Shown here: positions 40,201-54,000 of the stretch, piece after piece | Position numbering within the stretch: the stretch's first letter is position 1 | Layout of the letters: each line of letters opens with the position of its first letter | Assembly: GCA_013407085.1 (NCBI GenBank) | Contig: JACCGJ010009909.1 | Coordinates: forward strand, 1-64,000 | From: Atriophallophorus winterbourni | Lineage: Eukaryota > Platyhelminthes > Trematoda > Plagiorchiida > Microphallidae | Direction of reading: 5' to 3' | DNA length: 64,000 nt | Notes under the pieces: model-generated | Told to the model about the DNA's origin: nothing | Seen by the model: only the letters and a program-made list of their open reading frames with translations | The model's database searches: none | Position numbers and translations under genes: made by a program

Positions 40201-43200
40201 ACTCATGAGTGTATGCATCCCGGAGACAAAGGTGGTTTTTTGTTTTGTTTGTGTTTGTACCGCCGAAGCGATAAAAATCGTACATTATGGGTCGGTAATC
40301 GATAGTAAGTCAGTTGAGTAGTGTTCATATACCGGAATTCGACTTCAGTGTAAATTGAGAGTTACTAAAAGCTGATACGAGTTCACCATGCCAACATTAA
40401 CGTCGAAGATCGATTTCAAATGGAAATCCATTAAGGCTGACGCAAAACTGGTTTCACGTTTGATGTTGGCACCACATTTCCAGCTGTGAATTATTTTTAA
40501 AATGTTATTTGAGTCTCGATTTCCGTATCGAAGGCCATTTCATAGTTCATAGTTTTATTCAGGGGTAAATTCGAGTAAATAAAGCTATGCTTTACCCGCC
40601 CCCCCCGCGAAAATGCGCATAAAAAAGGAAATCCTTTGCTTATTTCATAATATATTTTCAAGAATCTGTTTGTTTTGTCGTTGGCCTCCTTCGGTCGATG
40701 TCGAACATGCATGTACATCACAAGCGCATGATAGTTTTATGCTCCACAGCTTTTAGAATGACCCCACAATCCGACTCGGAATTGACAATATCTCACGCCG
40801 GCGCAATCTACGTTTAGCCGCCAAGAGGTGTAGCTGCTGCTCCCCAGGTTGGACAAAACGCATTACACAGTCCCTTCAAAGTTTTAGCTGAGAGTTTACT
40901 CCGAATCACAATGTAGCTTCCACAGGAGAATCTCGAACGTTAACGTGTTCTTCTCTTTTAGACAACTTCAAGAAAAGTGCCGGGAACCCCTTCTGTGTTA
41001 CAAGCTGTTTTATTTATTTAACGAAGGCATTCAATTACATAAGCAGGGAGGGTCTTTTCAAAATGATTGATCATATTAGTTGCTCTCCAAGACTGCTCAA
41101 GCTCGTTATTTCTTTCCCTTCGGGCATGAAGGGTTCAGTTAATGTTATCGGTTGCAGTTCAGATGTCTTGGAAATTCCCCGAGGATTATCAATACAAAGA
41201 TGATGGTATAGAGCGCGTGCGTACTCAATGCTTTCCTGTACGCAGTGAAACCTGGACCATCCACGCATGACACGAACGGAACCTTAATGCTTTCCATTTT
41301 GTGAGCATCCACCGTATCGTGAATGGAAAAAGTAACGAATGTTGAAGTGCTGGTCTACAGCGCTGCCTACGCTAGCTGGGTCATGTGTATCGAATGGAAA
41401 ATGGTCGCATTACAAAAGATGTTCTCTATGGTTAGTTGAATGCAGTAAGTTGAACGTTGGGCAGACTGCACTCGCTCACTTTGGTGGCACTGTGTACAGT
41501 GTCGTCTTCAAGCTGGGGAACAGCACATACTGCTCTTAGCTGCCAATCGTAGATGACACCGCAAGTGTGCAACTGACATGGTTTTTCCGAGTACTGCCTA
41601 TAGCTGTGAGCGTTACGGGAGAGATTTTTCTTCCTCAGTCATTTCAAAAGCTGTGTAGCCCGAAAATTTCATGCGCTGGTGATGTACATCCATGGTCAAT
41701 CACGTGACTGAAAAATAAACATTAATATAATGTAAAATATGTAGGTGGAACAAAATAAAAGTGCTCAAGCGATACCTCAGTACACCATATAAAACTTTAC
41801 TGTTCACATGACTCATTTGATCTTGAAGTATATCGTGGCTACCTAGCAAACGTACATGGCTTCTCGTGAGTTTTAAGCATCTCCACACCATGCCCTTTCT
41901 TCTCGTAACAGATTAATTACATTTTGAGTCATCTTAGTATTATGTTGTTTTCAATTGTTGATTACTGAGGGTAATTTAGGCTGTCGAACAGAATAAAATA
42001 GATGATCAGCACAGAAATTCTTATTTAATCTTTGACAAAGTTAGTCATCCATGGCAAGCACGCCAGTGGAATCGACTAGCTTTGGATTCCCCATACAGTC
42101 ACTATTTTACTAATGCACATCTTTTATTTGAAAAATGATTTGAGCTTCAACCTTTACCCACTCCCTCTGTTTAAGCCATCTGGGCCACCAGGCAAACGGA
42201 AAACATAACCGACAAACGCATTTTCGCCAAAACCACACTGAGAGAATTGGTCATTTACCTGATATTCATGCTGCTTGCGTTATTGAGTAAGTGCATGTTG
42301 TTCCGTATTCCGTTCACAAATTTATTTTCCAAGTGTTCGAGGCGGTTTCAACTCTATCCTTCACCTGTCACGAATCAATCCCATCATCGCAGTCAGCACC
42401 CTTCTCCTCAACACCAGCACACTCATTATGGTTATCATCATCTTGAAAATATATTGACCACACTTATCATTCCTTATAATTGATATATATGTATGAAATC
42501 TCAAACCTGATCAAGGAAAAGTGCGGCACAATCAGAGACTGAACTTGCACTAAGATACTACCAGGTTGCCTAGACAGATAAGGGGAAGGAAAATAGCAAT
42601 GGCAGTGAGACTCCAGCGCGTGTTCGCAAGTCAATTTAGCAGCACGGATGTGCTGCACGTTTGCACACCTGTGCATCGAAGAAAACTATACATCGTAATG
42701 CCATGGATCTAAATGTATCATCCGACCAATCGAAAACAATTTCTGCCCTTTGGATTTTTACCTTATTCTTGAACTGCTCAGTAAGCAACCAAATCCCGTT
42801 TTTGCTTGTTATATTATTCGTAGTTCCCATATTATTCTGTGTTTTTTTGTAAATCTATATAATGTTTAGACCATTAAAATTGAATTGAATTGGTAAAGAA
42901 AATCAGGTTTGCAGCAACTTATTTTTCGTAAACAACATCAAATCTCCACGTTTACAGTTAGCCTGCTGATGGTCAACAACCTGACCTATTTCTATTACGT
43001 GAGCGTCTTCGAGTTTGTCGTGGGAGAATATCACGAGAAAAATGAAGCACCTGTGGATCTGTATAACAATATTCATGACATGCACGATGTTTGGACCGTA
43101 AGTCACGTGAAATTATACTTTTAACTTTGGAAGAAGCGAGTCTGTATTATGTATGAAGTTATTTTATGATCGATCAATTTGCCGAATGTTCCAGTTTAAT

Positions 43201-44978
43201 TTTTGGCACATTATTCTAAGTAATCAGAGTTTGATTGAACAGGAGGGGCATACGCGCATTTCAAATGGGACGTATGAGTTTATCATCTCAACTTGATCCT
43301 CTAATACCTAGATTTGAAATTGATATCCACGGTTGTGGGGAGCACACATGAAGCAGTCTAACATTCCCTCTGTTGGATGATGACTTGAATTCAGCCTAGC
43401 TTGGTTGAAATGGTTGGTTATGAATGGCAAGGTTATGAATTACGGAGGTCGTTGATTGGGGAAATCAAATAAGGCACAAGTTCCTTAAGTGGCTTCAATA
43501 TCCGCATTAACTGATCCGGCACGTCACCATTTGTCTCCACGTTGCTTTATTTGAATAAAATTACTTCAAAGTATCTGGTTTGTTTCCGTATGTGGTCGTA
43601 TGATAGGTGACACGCAAGTCAGCCGCTTGGCCTAGGAAGCTCATTGGTCAGGGGATTCTTGTCTCTTGTTGGCATTTCGACATCAGCGTTAGATTGATTG
43701 AATAGATAATAACGAAACGTTTGAACAAACCATGCCAGCTTGGTGAATCCCATTTAACATATTGATAACTGAGTACAAGTATCTTATTTTTATATATATA
43801 TATTATATATATATATATTATCAACTCAAATCTCAGTACTATGCCACCCGTTGGGACCGAGCAAAAGTGGCATAGTAGCGAGAGTGGCATAGTACCGAGG
43901 TTTTGTGAAAACGGCTTTATTTTCTCAAGTCAATCATTTATTTGCTCAATCGATCTGTCCAAAGCTCTCAGAAATCGTCGGCTGACGCATCTTCTTTCGT
44001 CGGATCTCGTTCATCTCGTTATCTAGCCGATCACACGCTTGCATCAGTCTCGTCCAGGTTGAAGACTTCATCTGCAGAGAACTGCCTGAGTAAGGGCCGG
44101 AGAACCTGCTTCTGCCAATCAATAAGGGACTGAGAATCCACCGCTCCAGCTTCGCAACGCACTGTCTTGAACGTGACGCCATTGCGCTTCTTGAAGCTGT
44201 TTAACCAACCGTCGCTCGCCATGAAGTCTGGGATGTGCATCAGCTCAGCCAGTTTTATCGCTTTCTCGTTGATCTGATCGCCGCTAACAGGCAGATTCAG
44301 TCCTCTTGCTTGATTCAGCCACATCAGCACTCCCTCCTCAAACTGCAAGTCGTGAGGCTGCGTCAGCTTCGTGCGCTTCGATGGAACTCCAGCTTTGATT
44401 GCAGCTTCAATTGCACCCTTCTTGCTGAGAATGCCCTTCACAGTGGTTCTCTTAACTTCGACACTCCATTTCTTGCTAATCTCCCTCGCCAACTTGGACT
44501 GATTCGGCTCCTTCTTCGCAACATCGATGATCTCGAACTTCTCCTTCAGCATAAAGTCGGTTCGCTTGCGTTTCTGAGCTGACATTATGGGCTGAATATT
44601 TTGAAAAATAACGATGTCACTGTTGTGAGTGTCTGTTTGTGCGCGCGCTTTCGTGGGTCTATCTATCGATACTTAAAGCAAGAGTAGGAAAGAGGCTCGT
44701 CGTTGTGCGTGAGGTGATTGGCTTGTTGTAGCTGGCGTCAAGGAGAAACATCGCGTGTTTAACCTTGAAACCGGCTGACTTTATGCGTAAAATGCGCAAA
44801 AATACACTTTTAAATAGTCACAGAATAGTGGCATAGTACCGAGAGTAGGGAGTGGCATAGTAAATTTATTTTGTATTGAATTTTTGTCCGAACCGAGCAA
44901 AAGTGGCATAGTAGCGAGAGGGCATAGTAACGAGGGGCATAGTACCGAGATTTGAGTGTATATATATATATTATATAT

Positions 44979-45022
<44 letters not shown>

Positions 45023-48000
45023 GGGGGCGAAAACCGCTGTGGCATGCAACACCATGGAAAACTTACGGTGGAAGAACTCTTTTAACAAATAAATCTTCCT
45101 ACATGGATTCGAGGTAATTCATGCGACAGTTTCAAAAAACTTGAGCATTTCGACTATAACCGAGTTTAGTAGCTCGATGGTATATTCTTTGCAAAATCAT
45201 AACAATTTTTAAGTCATTGTGACCATGCTTAAACTGAATATTAAAATGTAAGTCCGATGCAGGTGTTATTTATAAGGGAATTGTCAGTTTTGTCAACTTT
45301 CAGAAAGTTATATTCGGAAGGAACATTTTCTGTAATGTTTCCCAGTAGACGGAGTTGCAGAGTCTCGACGTCCATAGAGTGTTGCTCACCAACACACCTA
45401 AGTCCTTCTGTTTCGTGTTCCACGAAAGACTGTGCGCATCAACATAATATTGGAACTCCACATGTTTTCCAAAGTTCAACAAGTGACTGGAAATCGTTCA
45501 TCTATATTTTATTATTCGGTTACTTTGATTTCATTAACGCGTAGATATTTAGTTACAAGGTTAACAGTGGTTAGAAGATCCGTCATTTTGGTGGCTTGGT
45601 GATGAACACATTCAATAATCTCTGTTAAAAATGTTCAAAAATGCGTCCAAGTCTACGTGCCATACTCAATACATGCTTGTCGATTATCTTGAAGTGTAGA
45701 TTTTTTCAGTCTCGCTAATATGCGGACACCAAGGTATTTCTGCGATGTAGTCTAGTCGAAGGTTTTCGTGGCAAATTTGAAAATCGGTAAAGTTTGCAGC
45801 CGATGATTCATATACTTAGCACAATCAAACTATAAGCAAGTGAGATATGGAATGTGTAACAATACGGATATCTTATTCAAGGTCAGTTATAGCACAATAG
45901 CGGTGAGGTTTGAAACCACGACCTTTAGTCTAGCAAGCGCAGGCGATACATCGGTGAGATTTCCTCTACCAATTTTCGTTTTATCGATTGAATACTGATT
46001 TCAATTAATCCAAAGTTGAATAAACTATATCATATCAAAATGTTAGACATATTCTACTGTTTTGTTAACCCACCCAGTATATTCGGAAACAAATATTCGA
46101 TGCTCTCTACTGGGACACGTGGTACAATAATCGAAACGTTTCGTTCGGGGAGCGAGAGCTAATTGGTTTCGACAACAAGCTTCTCGGAGTTCCGCGACTC
46201 AGACAAGTGCGTGTTGATCCCGGCAAATGTCAAGTACCGGCACAAATGAAACGCATTTCCACCACGTGTTTCCCACCCTATTCTGACTCGGTCATGGCCA
46301 CACAGCCGATACAACCGAAAGGAAATTTGGTTCCCAAGTACACGACAAACGCGTAAGTTTATGATTGCATTACACATTTAAGACAACATGTGTATGTTTC
46401 GTCTGTGCGCAAAAGTTTTATATGTGTGAACGTGCTGAACGTAGTGAGTGATTGACCTTGTTTTTTCCAAATAACCCACAGTAACTCACGTTATTTCTAG
46501 TTCAATAAAAGTTCAGTAAAATCACGGAGACAAAACCGATTTATTTTACCTATTTACCAAGTGCAGCATGTAATAGGTCAAGGTCAACTGACACGATTTA
46601 ATGGTGTAAAATCCCTTCGGTGTTTGGAGATTTTATCGCTTATAAAAACAAACAGATTACAACTTTTGTAGTACGCATCGTAGCAAAAACCACAGTGCGT
46701 CCGGTATGTTGAATATCCAAAGAGGTCAATAGTGAGGTGTTCCTAAAATGTGTGCGTAAATATTTACTTTAAATCGGTTTAACCTTGTCTCATAATCTCC
46801 TCCGGTAACCTGTTCCGAAAGAAATATATGTGCACGGAATATTAATTGCGACAACCGTATGCTCGGGAATAAGGTATTACAAGTGAATTGACCTAGCTGT
46901 GTGTGATTTATCGGAGTTAGGTTTTATAGGCAGCACGCCATGTTATTATATTTATTCGGTCTAAATCAAACGCTGAGCCGGTTGAGTTGACAAAGGCTGG
47001 TAAGAATGCAGTCAATAAGGTGGATTGGGCTGATATCTCCACAATCTGGCGCCCGGTTCTACAGCGGATAAACTTTAACGTGCGTTACCCCCTAGTGTGC
47101 ACACCGAGTACTCAATCGAGCTAATCGGTCAGCAGATGTCATTCACACCTGCCAAGACCAAAACAATTAAGGGATTATACGGCAAGTAGGGGTGGTGGTG
47201 CGTCAATTGATATTGTTCGTGCCTATCTATCTTAACGAGTGCAGAACGCACCATGGGCTGTACAGTTCTTAAAAATCTTAGGATGGGTCAGATGAATGAA
47301 ATTTAAGCTTGATTTCTGTTCGTACTGACCCCCTTGGTCTGACGAAGCTTCTGAGTCAGAAGCGAAACTTTACCAATAAACTGCTCTCACCGATTCACTA
47401 CAAACCTTCCTTTTTCATGAATATGATAACCCGATCGGTCACGAACATTTTCCATTATATCTTTTAGTTTAGTTTTCTATCATTTCGAGAAATTTTATAG
47501 ACAATAATGCTGTTAGTTATTCTTCGCGATCTAAATTTTTCCCTAATCTTGCTTGCAGTTGGTCTTACATGTCTTCAGATCAAGCCGGTTCAGTTGGAGT
47601 AACTGCAATGTACGGTCATTATCCTGGGTCTGGCTACGTACAAAACTTAGCTCGAGCTCGCAACGTGTCTGAGGCGATCATTGATGAATTGTTCCAAGGC
47701 AGATGGCTGGATCAGGCTACTCGTGCACTGTTCCTCGATTTCACCATCTATAACGCCAACATAAACATGTTCATCATCGTCAAGTAAGTTCTTCGTTTAA
47801 AAATATAATCACGTCCATTGTCAGGAATACTATATTCACTGAGCGGTTGCTTATCATCAGTTCCGGCATGGGATAAGATTTGTATAACATTGAGAGGATC
47901 TCTTTCGTTCGCAGCACCATCATCACGACATTCAAACACAAATTAGTTGCAATTGTAGCGGAAAAATAATGATTTCATATTCAAGTCCTCTGGTGGGTAA

Positions 48001-51000
48001 TAAAAAATTTGTGCAAAAATAAAATGAAGTTATACATAACATACATGCCTTGTAAAGAACAATACTGAAGAATTGCGCTCGATCATCAATCACGATACCG
48101 CGAATCAAACTCATGCTTTCTGGCAAAGATGAATAGTTCAAATATTCGCCTCACGGTTGTTTCCGGTATCTGGAGCACATTGACATCGGCATTGATTTAC
48201 GGTCGACCTTTGATTACGGGGATTTATCTGCGTTAATTTGCCTGTATGTCTTCCATGTGTGTTTAAAATTAGAATATATTAACCTGACAAGAGTTATATG
48301 GTAATTGTGAAATCGCCAACGAGATGTCTACGATATAAAAAGGAGCGAATGTTGTCAAATGAAAAACAACTGTGATGACTTTAGATGTATTGTGGCAATC
48401 AGCAACGCAGCACTTAAATAATACGGAAAACTCTGATTATTTGAATACCAGTGGCGTCGATTAATTAAATACATGAGGTTTCGATCGATTTGATTCGACT
48501 CGAGATTGTAGCCATTGCAATCACTGCGAGGATTGCGCAGGTTTCACGTCGTTTTACATATTTTGAGACTACTTATTAGTACGAAAGAGATGGAAATTAT
48601 CGTAACGTTGTTCAAGTCTTTCTATATTTGACGAACTGGATTTGACACTCGTATCTTATTTTGGCTTTCAAACAGTGGCTATCTTCTTTCCTGATGGAAC
48701 TCAAACAATTAATTAATCAGTGTGTAGAATAAAGGTTTGTTAAGTATTTTTATTAAAAGATATTTTCGAAAAAAACTTATTTTACTCATCTTAGTGTGGG
48801 CAATGAAAAAGGTTTAGAATGAATGCAAGTGTCTTTACATGATTTTCAGAGTGTGTAGGGTGCAATAAGATGCAAAAGGAGATAAGTCAACCGTGTTTGA
48901 ATAGTTGTGCATGCGAGAAAAATATTCTTGTAAAGGTTTGCGTAAGAAGAAGCACACTTACAACCAGCATAGATCAAAAACTGAAAGAGAATCACTGTTC
49001 AAAACACTTTTATTGCACTCCTTGGCAATGTTCACATACCCCTGTTTATTTTAATCTTTTCATGTCAAATTTACTACAAAACTTTGCGAAAGCAAAATGC
49101 ACATCGCGACTGAAATTCAACATTTGAGAAAAATGAGTTTGAAGTTTTACATAAATTATAGTATATAAAATAATGAGACAAAACCATATATGCTGTTGCA
49201 AACTAAAAATAAATGAAGTCCTTATGTCTAGGGACAAAAATCAGGCAATGTTTAGTTCTTTGTCAATTGCTGGGGTCATACAACTGACCATCATGACCCC
49301 GTCTTTGCGCACGCTCTTGGCGCCGAATAGTGTCAATTGCCTTCCGGCGCTGCTTGGCCTGCTAGCTGCTCTTCCTGGTGGCATATCTCACTCTGCTGGT
49401 ATATGCCTTGACTGCAAAGTCCTCTGCATGGTTCCCTGTAGCCAAATCCAGTTCTTGCAGAACACTCAGCAGGGCAGAGGACCCTTTGTTGAAGCGTTGA
49501 ACGTCAACTGCAACAGTTGTGTCGACGGTGCGGAGACATGTCCACCGTTCTTTAGGGCGTTGCCTCCGAAGCTTGGAGTGGAAAGACTCGTTGCTGTTTT
49601 GAGTCTTCCCACCCAGACACCGCTCCAGCAAGCTCCTGTCTGCAAGGCGTTTATAGACGGGAACCAGTTTAAAACAGATTTCTCGGGGGAGAGGGTAAGG
49701 GTGAGGCCAAGGGGAAACGTTGTCAGCCAGGTCGCGTTGAAAGAAGCACCATGACTCCGATCCTTTGGGGCAGCGCAGATGGTGGAGCTCCTATGATGTG
49801 GAGGCACTATGGAAGTACGACGCCAACACTGCCTGCTCCATGTTGTCCAAGTTGTCCCGATTGTCCTTGATTGCCTTGCCAAAGTAGTTGGTCAGTTTTT
49901 TTAATTTTTTCATCAGTCAATTTGCCACGCCCACCGATTAGCTTGCCTGCTGCTCTTTCTTGACCTTGACCCGTAACCATGGGTTGAAAGTCGGCGTTTT
50001 ACGGGCCATCTGGCGACTTAGGAAAAAATCTTTCAAACCAGTCCTTCAAAACTCCTTTATTTTCATAAAAATAATTTTTTAGACAAAATAATTTATGCTA
50101 CCGGATAAAATAGACATCAAAGTATCATTTTCTAAAAAAAAACTCAAAACATTTTTTGAAGAAAATACCATGCCCTGAGGCGCCTTAACCCAGTGATGGA
50201 TTACTCAGTGCAAGCTTGGGCACTATGGCTACAAAGAACATCAAGCTGCTCGAGAGGATTTACCACAGAGCAACTAAAATGGTTAGCTGTCTCCGCAATC
50301 TACCATATGAAGATCGACTGGTTCAACTTAATTTGGAAACACTGCCTCACAGACTTGTTCGAATATATCTCATCCTAACTTATAAAATAATGAACACAAA
50401 GATATATATATATATATATATATATATTATTAAACGAATATCCTGTGGTGTTGTACAGCTATGAGCTTTTTTACACCACAAATTCTCGAATCTTAAATCT
50501 TGCGCATTGAGATCAGAGATGCACGATCCATTTTTCAATCTCCTGAAATTTGTTTACAATAGGGTTACCACATAGTAACTTAGTGGAAGCTGTTTTAAGT
50601 TTATTTTGGACCAATAGCTCTCTTGATCCGATCAACAGAGTTACTAGTATCTGCAGCTTTCGGATAAGGAAGCTAATTTCTCCCCGATAGTTACTTCCAT
50701 ATCACCCGGCGCTCAACGGGACCTTATTTCTCGCTGCTGTAAGAAGGTGTACGTTTGCACTTGTTGGAGTTCGTGTAAACTTTAAAGATGCTAACCGTTT
50801 CTCGTCCAATACACCAGTCATCACATAAGATTTGGCTTCGCTCGTTCACGATTTCTTTGGTTAAAAGTGACTTGACGAAAGCGGTTATGAAGCGATTCCC
50901 AGTCTGCAAAGGCTAAATCTGGAAGACTTGTTTTACCACAAAGCTTGCTCAAATTGTACGGTAAGATGATGTTCGTACATACGACTGACATAGATCCTTG

Positions 51001-54000
51001 GTTTACCAGTTAATGTTGCGCGATGAAATCAGTTTTACACAAATCGATAAATGTTTCGCCAGAGAGATTATTCGTTAATAATTTCACTGATTGGATATTG
51101 GTAATTAACGCATTGTGCACTGGACAACATTTAAGTTAAGTAAATCGGTTTGGTATAATGATGATTCCTTTGTACACAAGTGGGTGCCACTGAGAGTTCG
51201 ATTCTGGTAGCATCTACGTCACAATAAATGCATTAGTGTGAACATAGTTCAGCTTTGAATCGCATTAGCTCACCGATACTACAGACTGAAACTAATATGG
51301 GGGTGTTGAATTTAGAGGACCGCATACAGAGAATTGAAGGTTTGATAAATGACTTATCAATTAGCAAACTGAAGCCTAGACTTGAGTGTGGAGATCGTGT
51401 TTCATCACCGTTTCTAAGAAAGCAGGAAGGCAAAAAATGCGATGATGAACATACGGACATTCGACCTAGCAATTCAGAACAACTAAGCCATTCCCGTGAT
51501 CCGCATACCTTGAAAAGGTCTGAAACAAATTCAACAAAATCCGAGAATGAAAAGCGAGCCGTTAAACAACAAACTGATCCCAAAACAGATAATGCTTTGG
51601 TGAAACGAAATAACATCTCCACCAATCGTAAGGCACACTTTCTGAGTGTCATTTGTACTGACGTTCCTGAGCCAGAATGCACTCTCTTCAAAGACCGTCA
51701 AAGGCATGATGAAGAAAAATGGAAGGAACTGTGTGAACTTATGAAAATTGGAACTGTAGTGCCGTTAGCATTGACTCGTTTAACTAGACGGCGTGATTCA
51801 CCTCATCAGGATAAACCCAGACTTTTGAGGGTTAACTTAGAAAATGAGCGTGACCTGGAAAACGTATTACTAAATTCTTACCTACTTGGGTCTAACAATT
51901 CACTGAATATTCGTATTCATGTTGATATTCCATGGTCCGAAAGGAGGAACAATACATACGACAAAAGAAAGACATCTAATCGCAATCTCATCATCCTCGG
52001 AGTTCCAGAACTGGCAGACAATCCTGAGGCTAACGAGCGAGCTGAGCATGACTACAGGCAATGGAGTTTTCTGGCTGATACCATTTTCGTCGAAAAGCCG
52101 TTGTCGTGGATACTTTTAGACTGCCTTCCTCAGCAAAATACAAAGGTAATGGGCCACGTCCATTAAAAATAAACTTCCTAATGAGTACTATGGTTGATAC
52201 TGTACGTTCCAACTGGAAAAGCTGGAAACACAAAATCCCCAAAGGTGTAATCCTTAGCGATCACATAAACACTGATATAAATGCAGCCCATTCTGCATTA
52301 AATACTGTCAGGATTGATGAAGCCCTATCAAGTGAACCAAGAAATGAATCTTCAGCTGGGACACAAAATCAGCAATCGAACGCAAAGCCACCCCAACTGA
52401 CTCCCAAGAGTGGACTGAAGCCAGATAAAGAAATCTTTTTCGGCCAAAAAGAGGACTCGATTTGCGCCTCTCAACCTGAAACGACCGATATGCTACTTAA
52501 CTTGTCAAAAAACAGAACAGTGCCGACTCTTCCAGAGTCGGCGTGACAATGACGGTTGTCTCAGACTATGACATCACACGACACCATCCATCTTTGCTTA
52601 CCAAAACTGTTCTTGGATGCCTCTATACCAATGCCCAATGCTTGATTAACAAATTTGCCGAACTTGTCGCTCGGTTTGAGACTAAACGACCTCAGCTAAT
52701 TGCCATTACCGAAACTTGGCTGAGCCCGGAAATCCACGATTGTGAGTTAGAGATTGCTGGCATGTCACTGCTCCGCCGAGACCGTGCATCACGTGGAGGA
52801 GGTGTGGCACTCTATTATGATCAGAGACTCAAGTGCAGAGAAATGACGGATTCCGACTTGGTGCTTCAGGACACGCTATGGTGTTTGTTGACAACGGCTA
52901 CAGGCGATGATTGCACAATCGGCGTAATTTATCGCCCACCAGCAGCCCCGGAAGTGTATAATACGAATCTACTCGACAAGCTACGCTTGATTGCCTCGAG
53001 ATATCATACCAGAATCTTGATCATGGGAGACTTTAATCTGCCTAACTTGCTGAAGACGAACAAAATTTCTCACACCTCCACTGCTGCCATCTTCCAGCAG
53101 CTGTTTGACGAAATTCCTTTGTATAATCACGTTGAAAGCAATACAAGATACAGAGGGAGAGATATGCCTTCAATGCTCGATCTTATCTTGACAACTGAAG
53201 AGGACTCCGTCGAAAGCATTACATACGATTGTCCGCTAGGTTCGAGCGACCATTTGGTCTTGAATTTTGACTACCTATGTCGAGCAGAGCGAACAAACGA
53301 TAGAACAAAATTCATCAGAAAGGTATGCCTATCAAAATTATCAAACGCCCTAAGTTTGATTAACGATTGGCAAATTGAAGGCATAGGAGTAAAAGAGCAG
53401 TGGTGTAGCATTTTGACCAATCTACACCGGGAAATCAACTCACACTCGGCATTCGTACCAAAACAGTGTGGAAAGGCATTCGAATTTAAAATCCGCAGTC
53501 GCACTCGGAAATGGATTAAACTGCGAAATAAGGCTTGGATAAACCATCGCCAGTTAACCACCGATGCCACATGGGAGACCTTTAGAAAACTAAGAAACCA
53601 GGTCATCAAACTTATTGCTGAAGACAAAATACAGTATCAAGCTGTCATAATGTCTAAAATGGAACGGAATCCCAAGCTTCTTTACCAGATTGTGAACAAG
53701 CAGTGTTCAGTGAAACCAGGAGTTGCGGCCTTGCGGACGCCCACTGGAATGACCACAAATGCAGCTGACACCGCGGATGCTTTGGTAAATTATTATGCTA
53801 CAGTATTTTGTCCAAAGGAAAGCGTGGATATACAAATGGATCCAGAAATAACGCATCCTCTACCATTGGACACAATAACCATCAACAAAGAAGAGGTGCT
53901 GGGAACACTACTATCGTTGAATCCCAGAAAATCCCCTGGTTGTGATAAAATTACCCCGAATATACTCAAGCATTGTGCACAATCTCTATGCGGACCTCTA

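Noticed and set aside
45870..45960. Functional tRNA gene
   Set aside because: Only anticodon-arm-like and T-arm-like pieces; no acceptor stem pairing could be made.
49173..49754. Plus-strand 193-codon frame
   Set aside because: Antisense shadow of the Mutator-like transposase relic; the minus strand carries the recognisable motifs.
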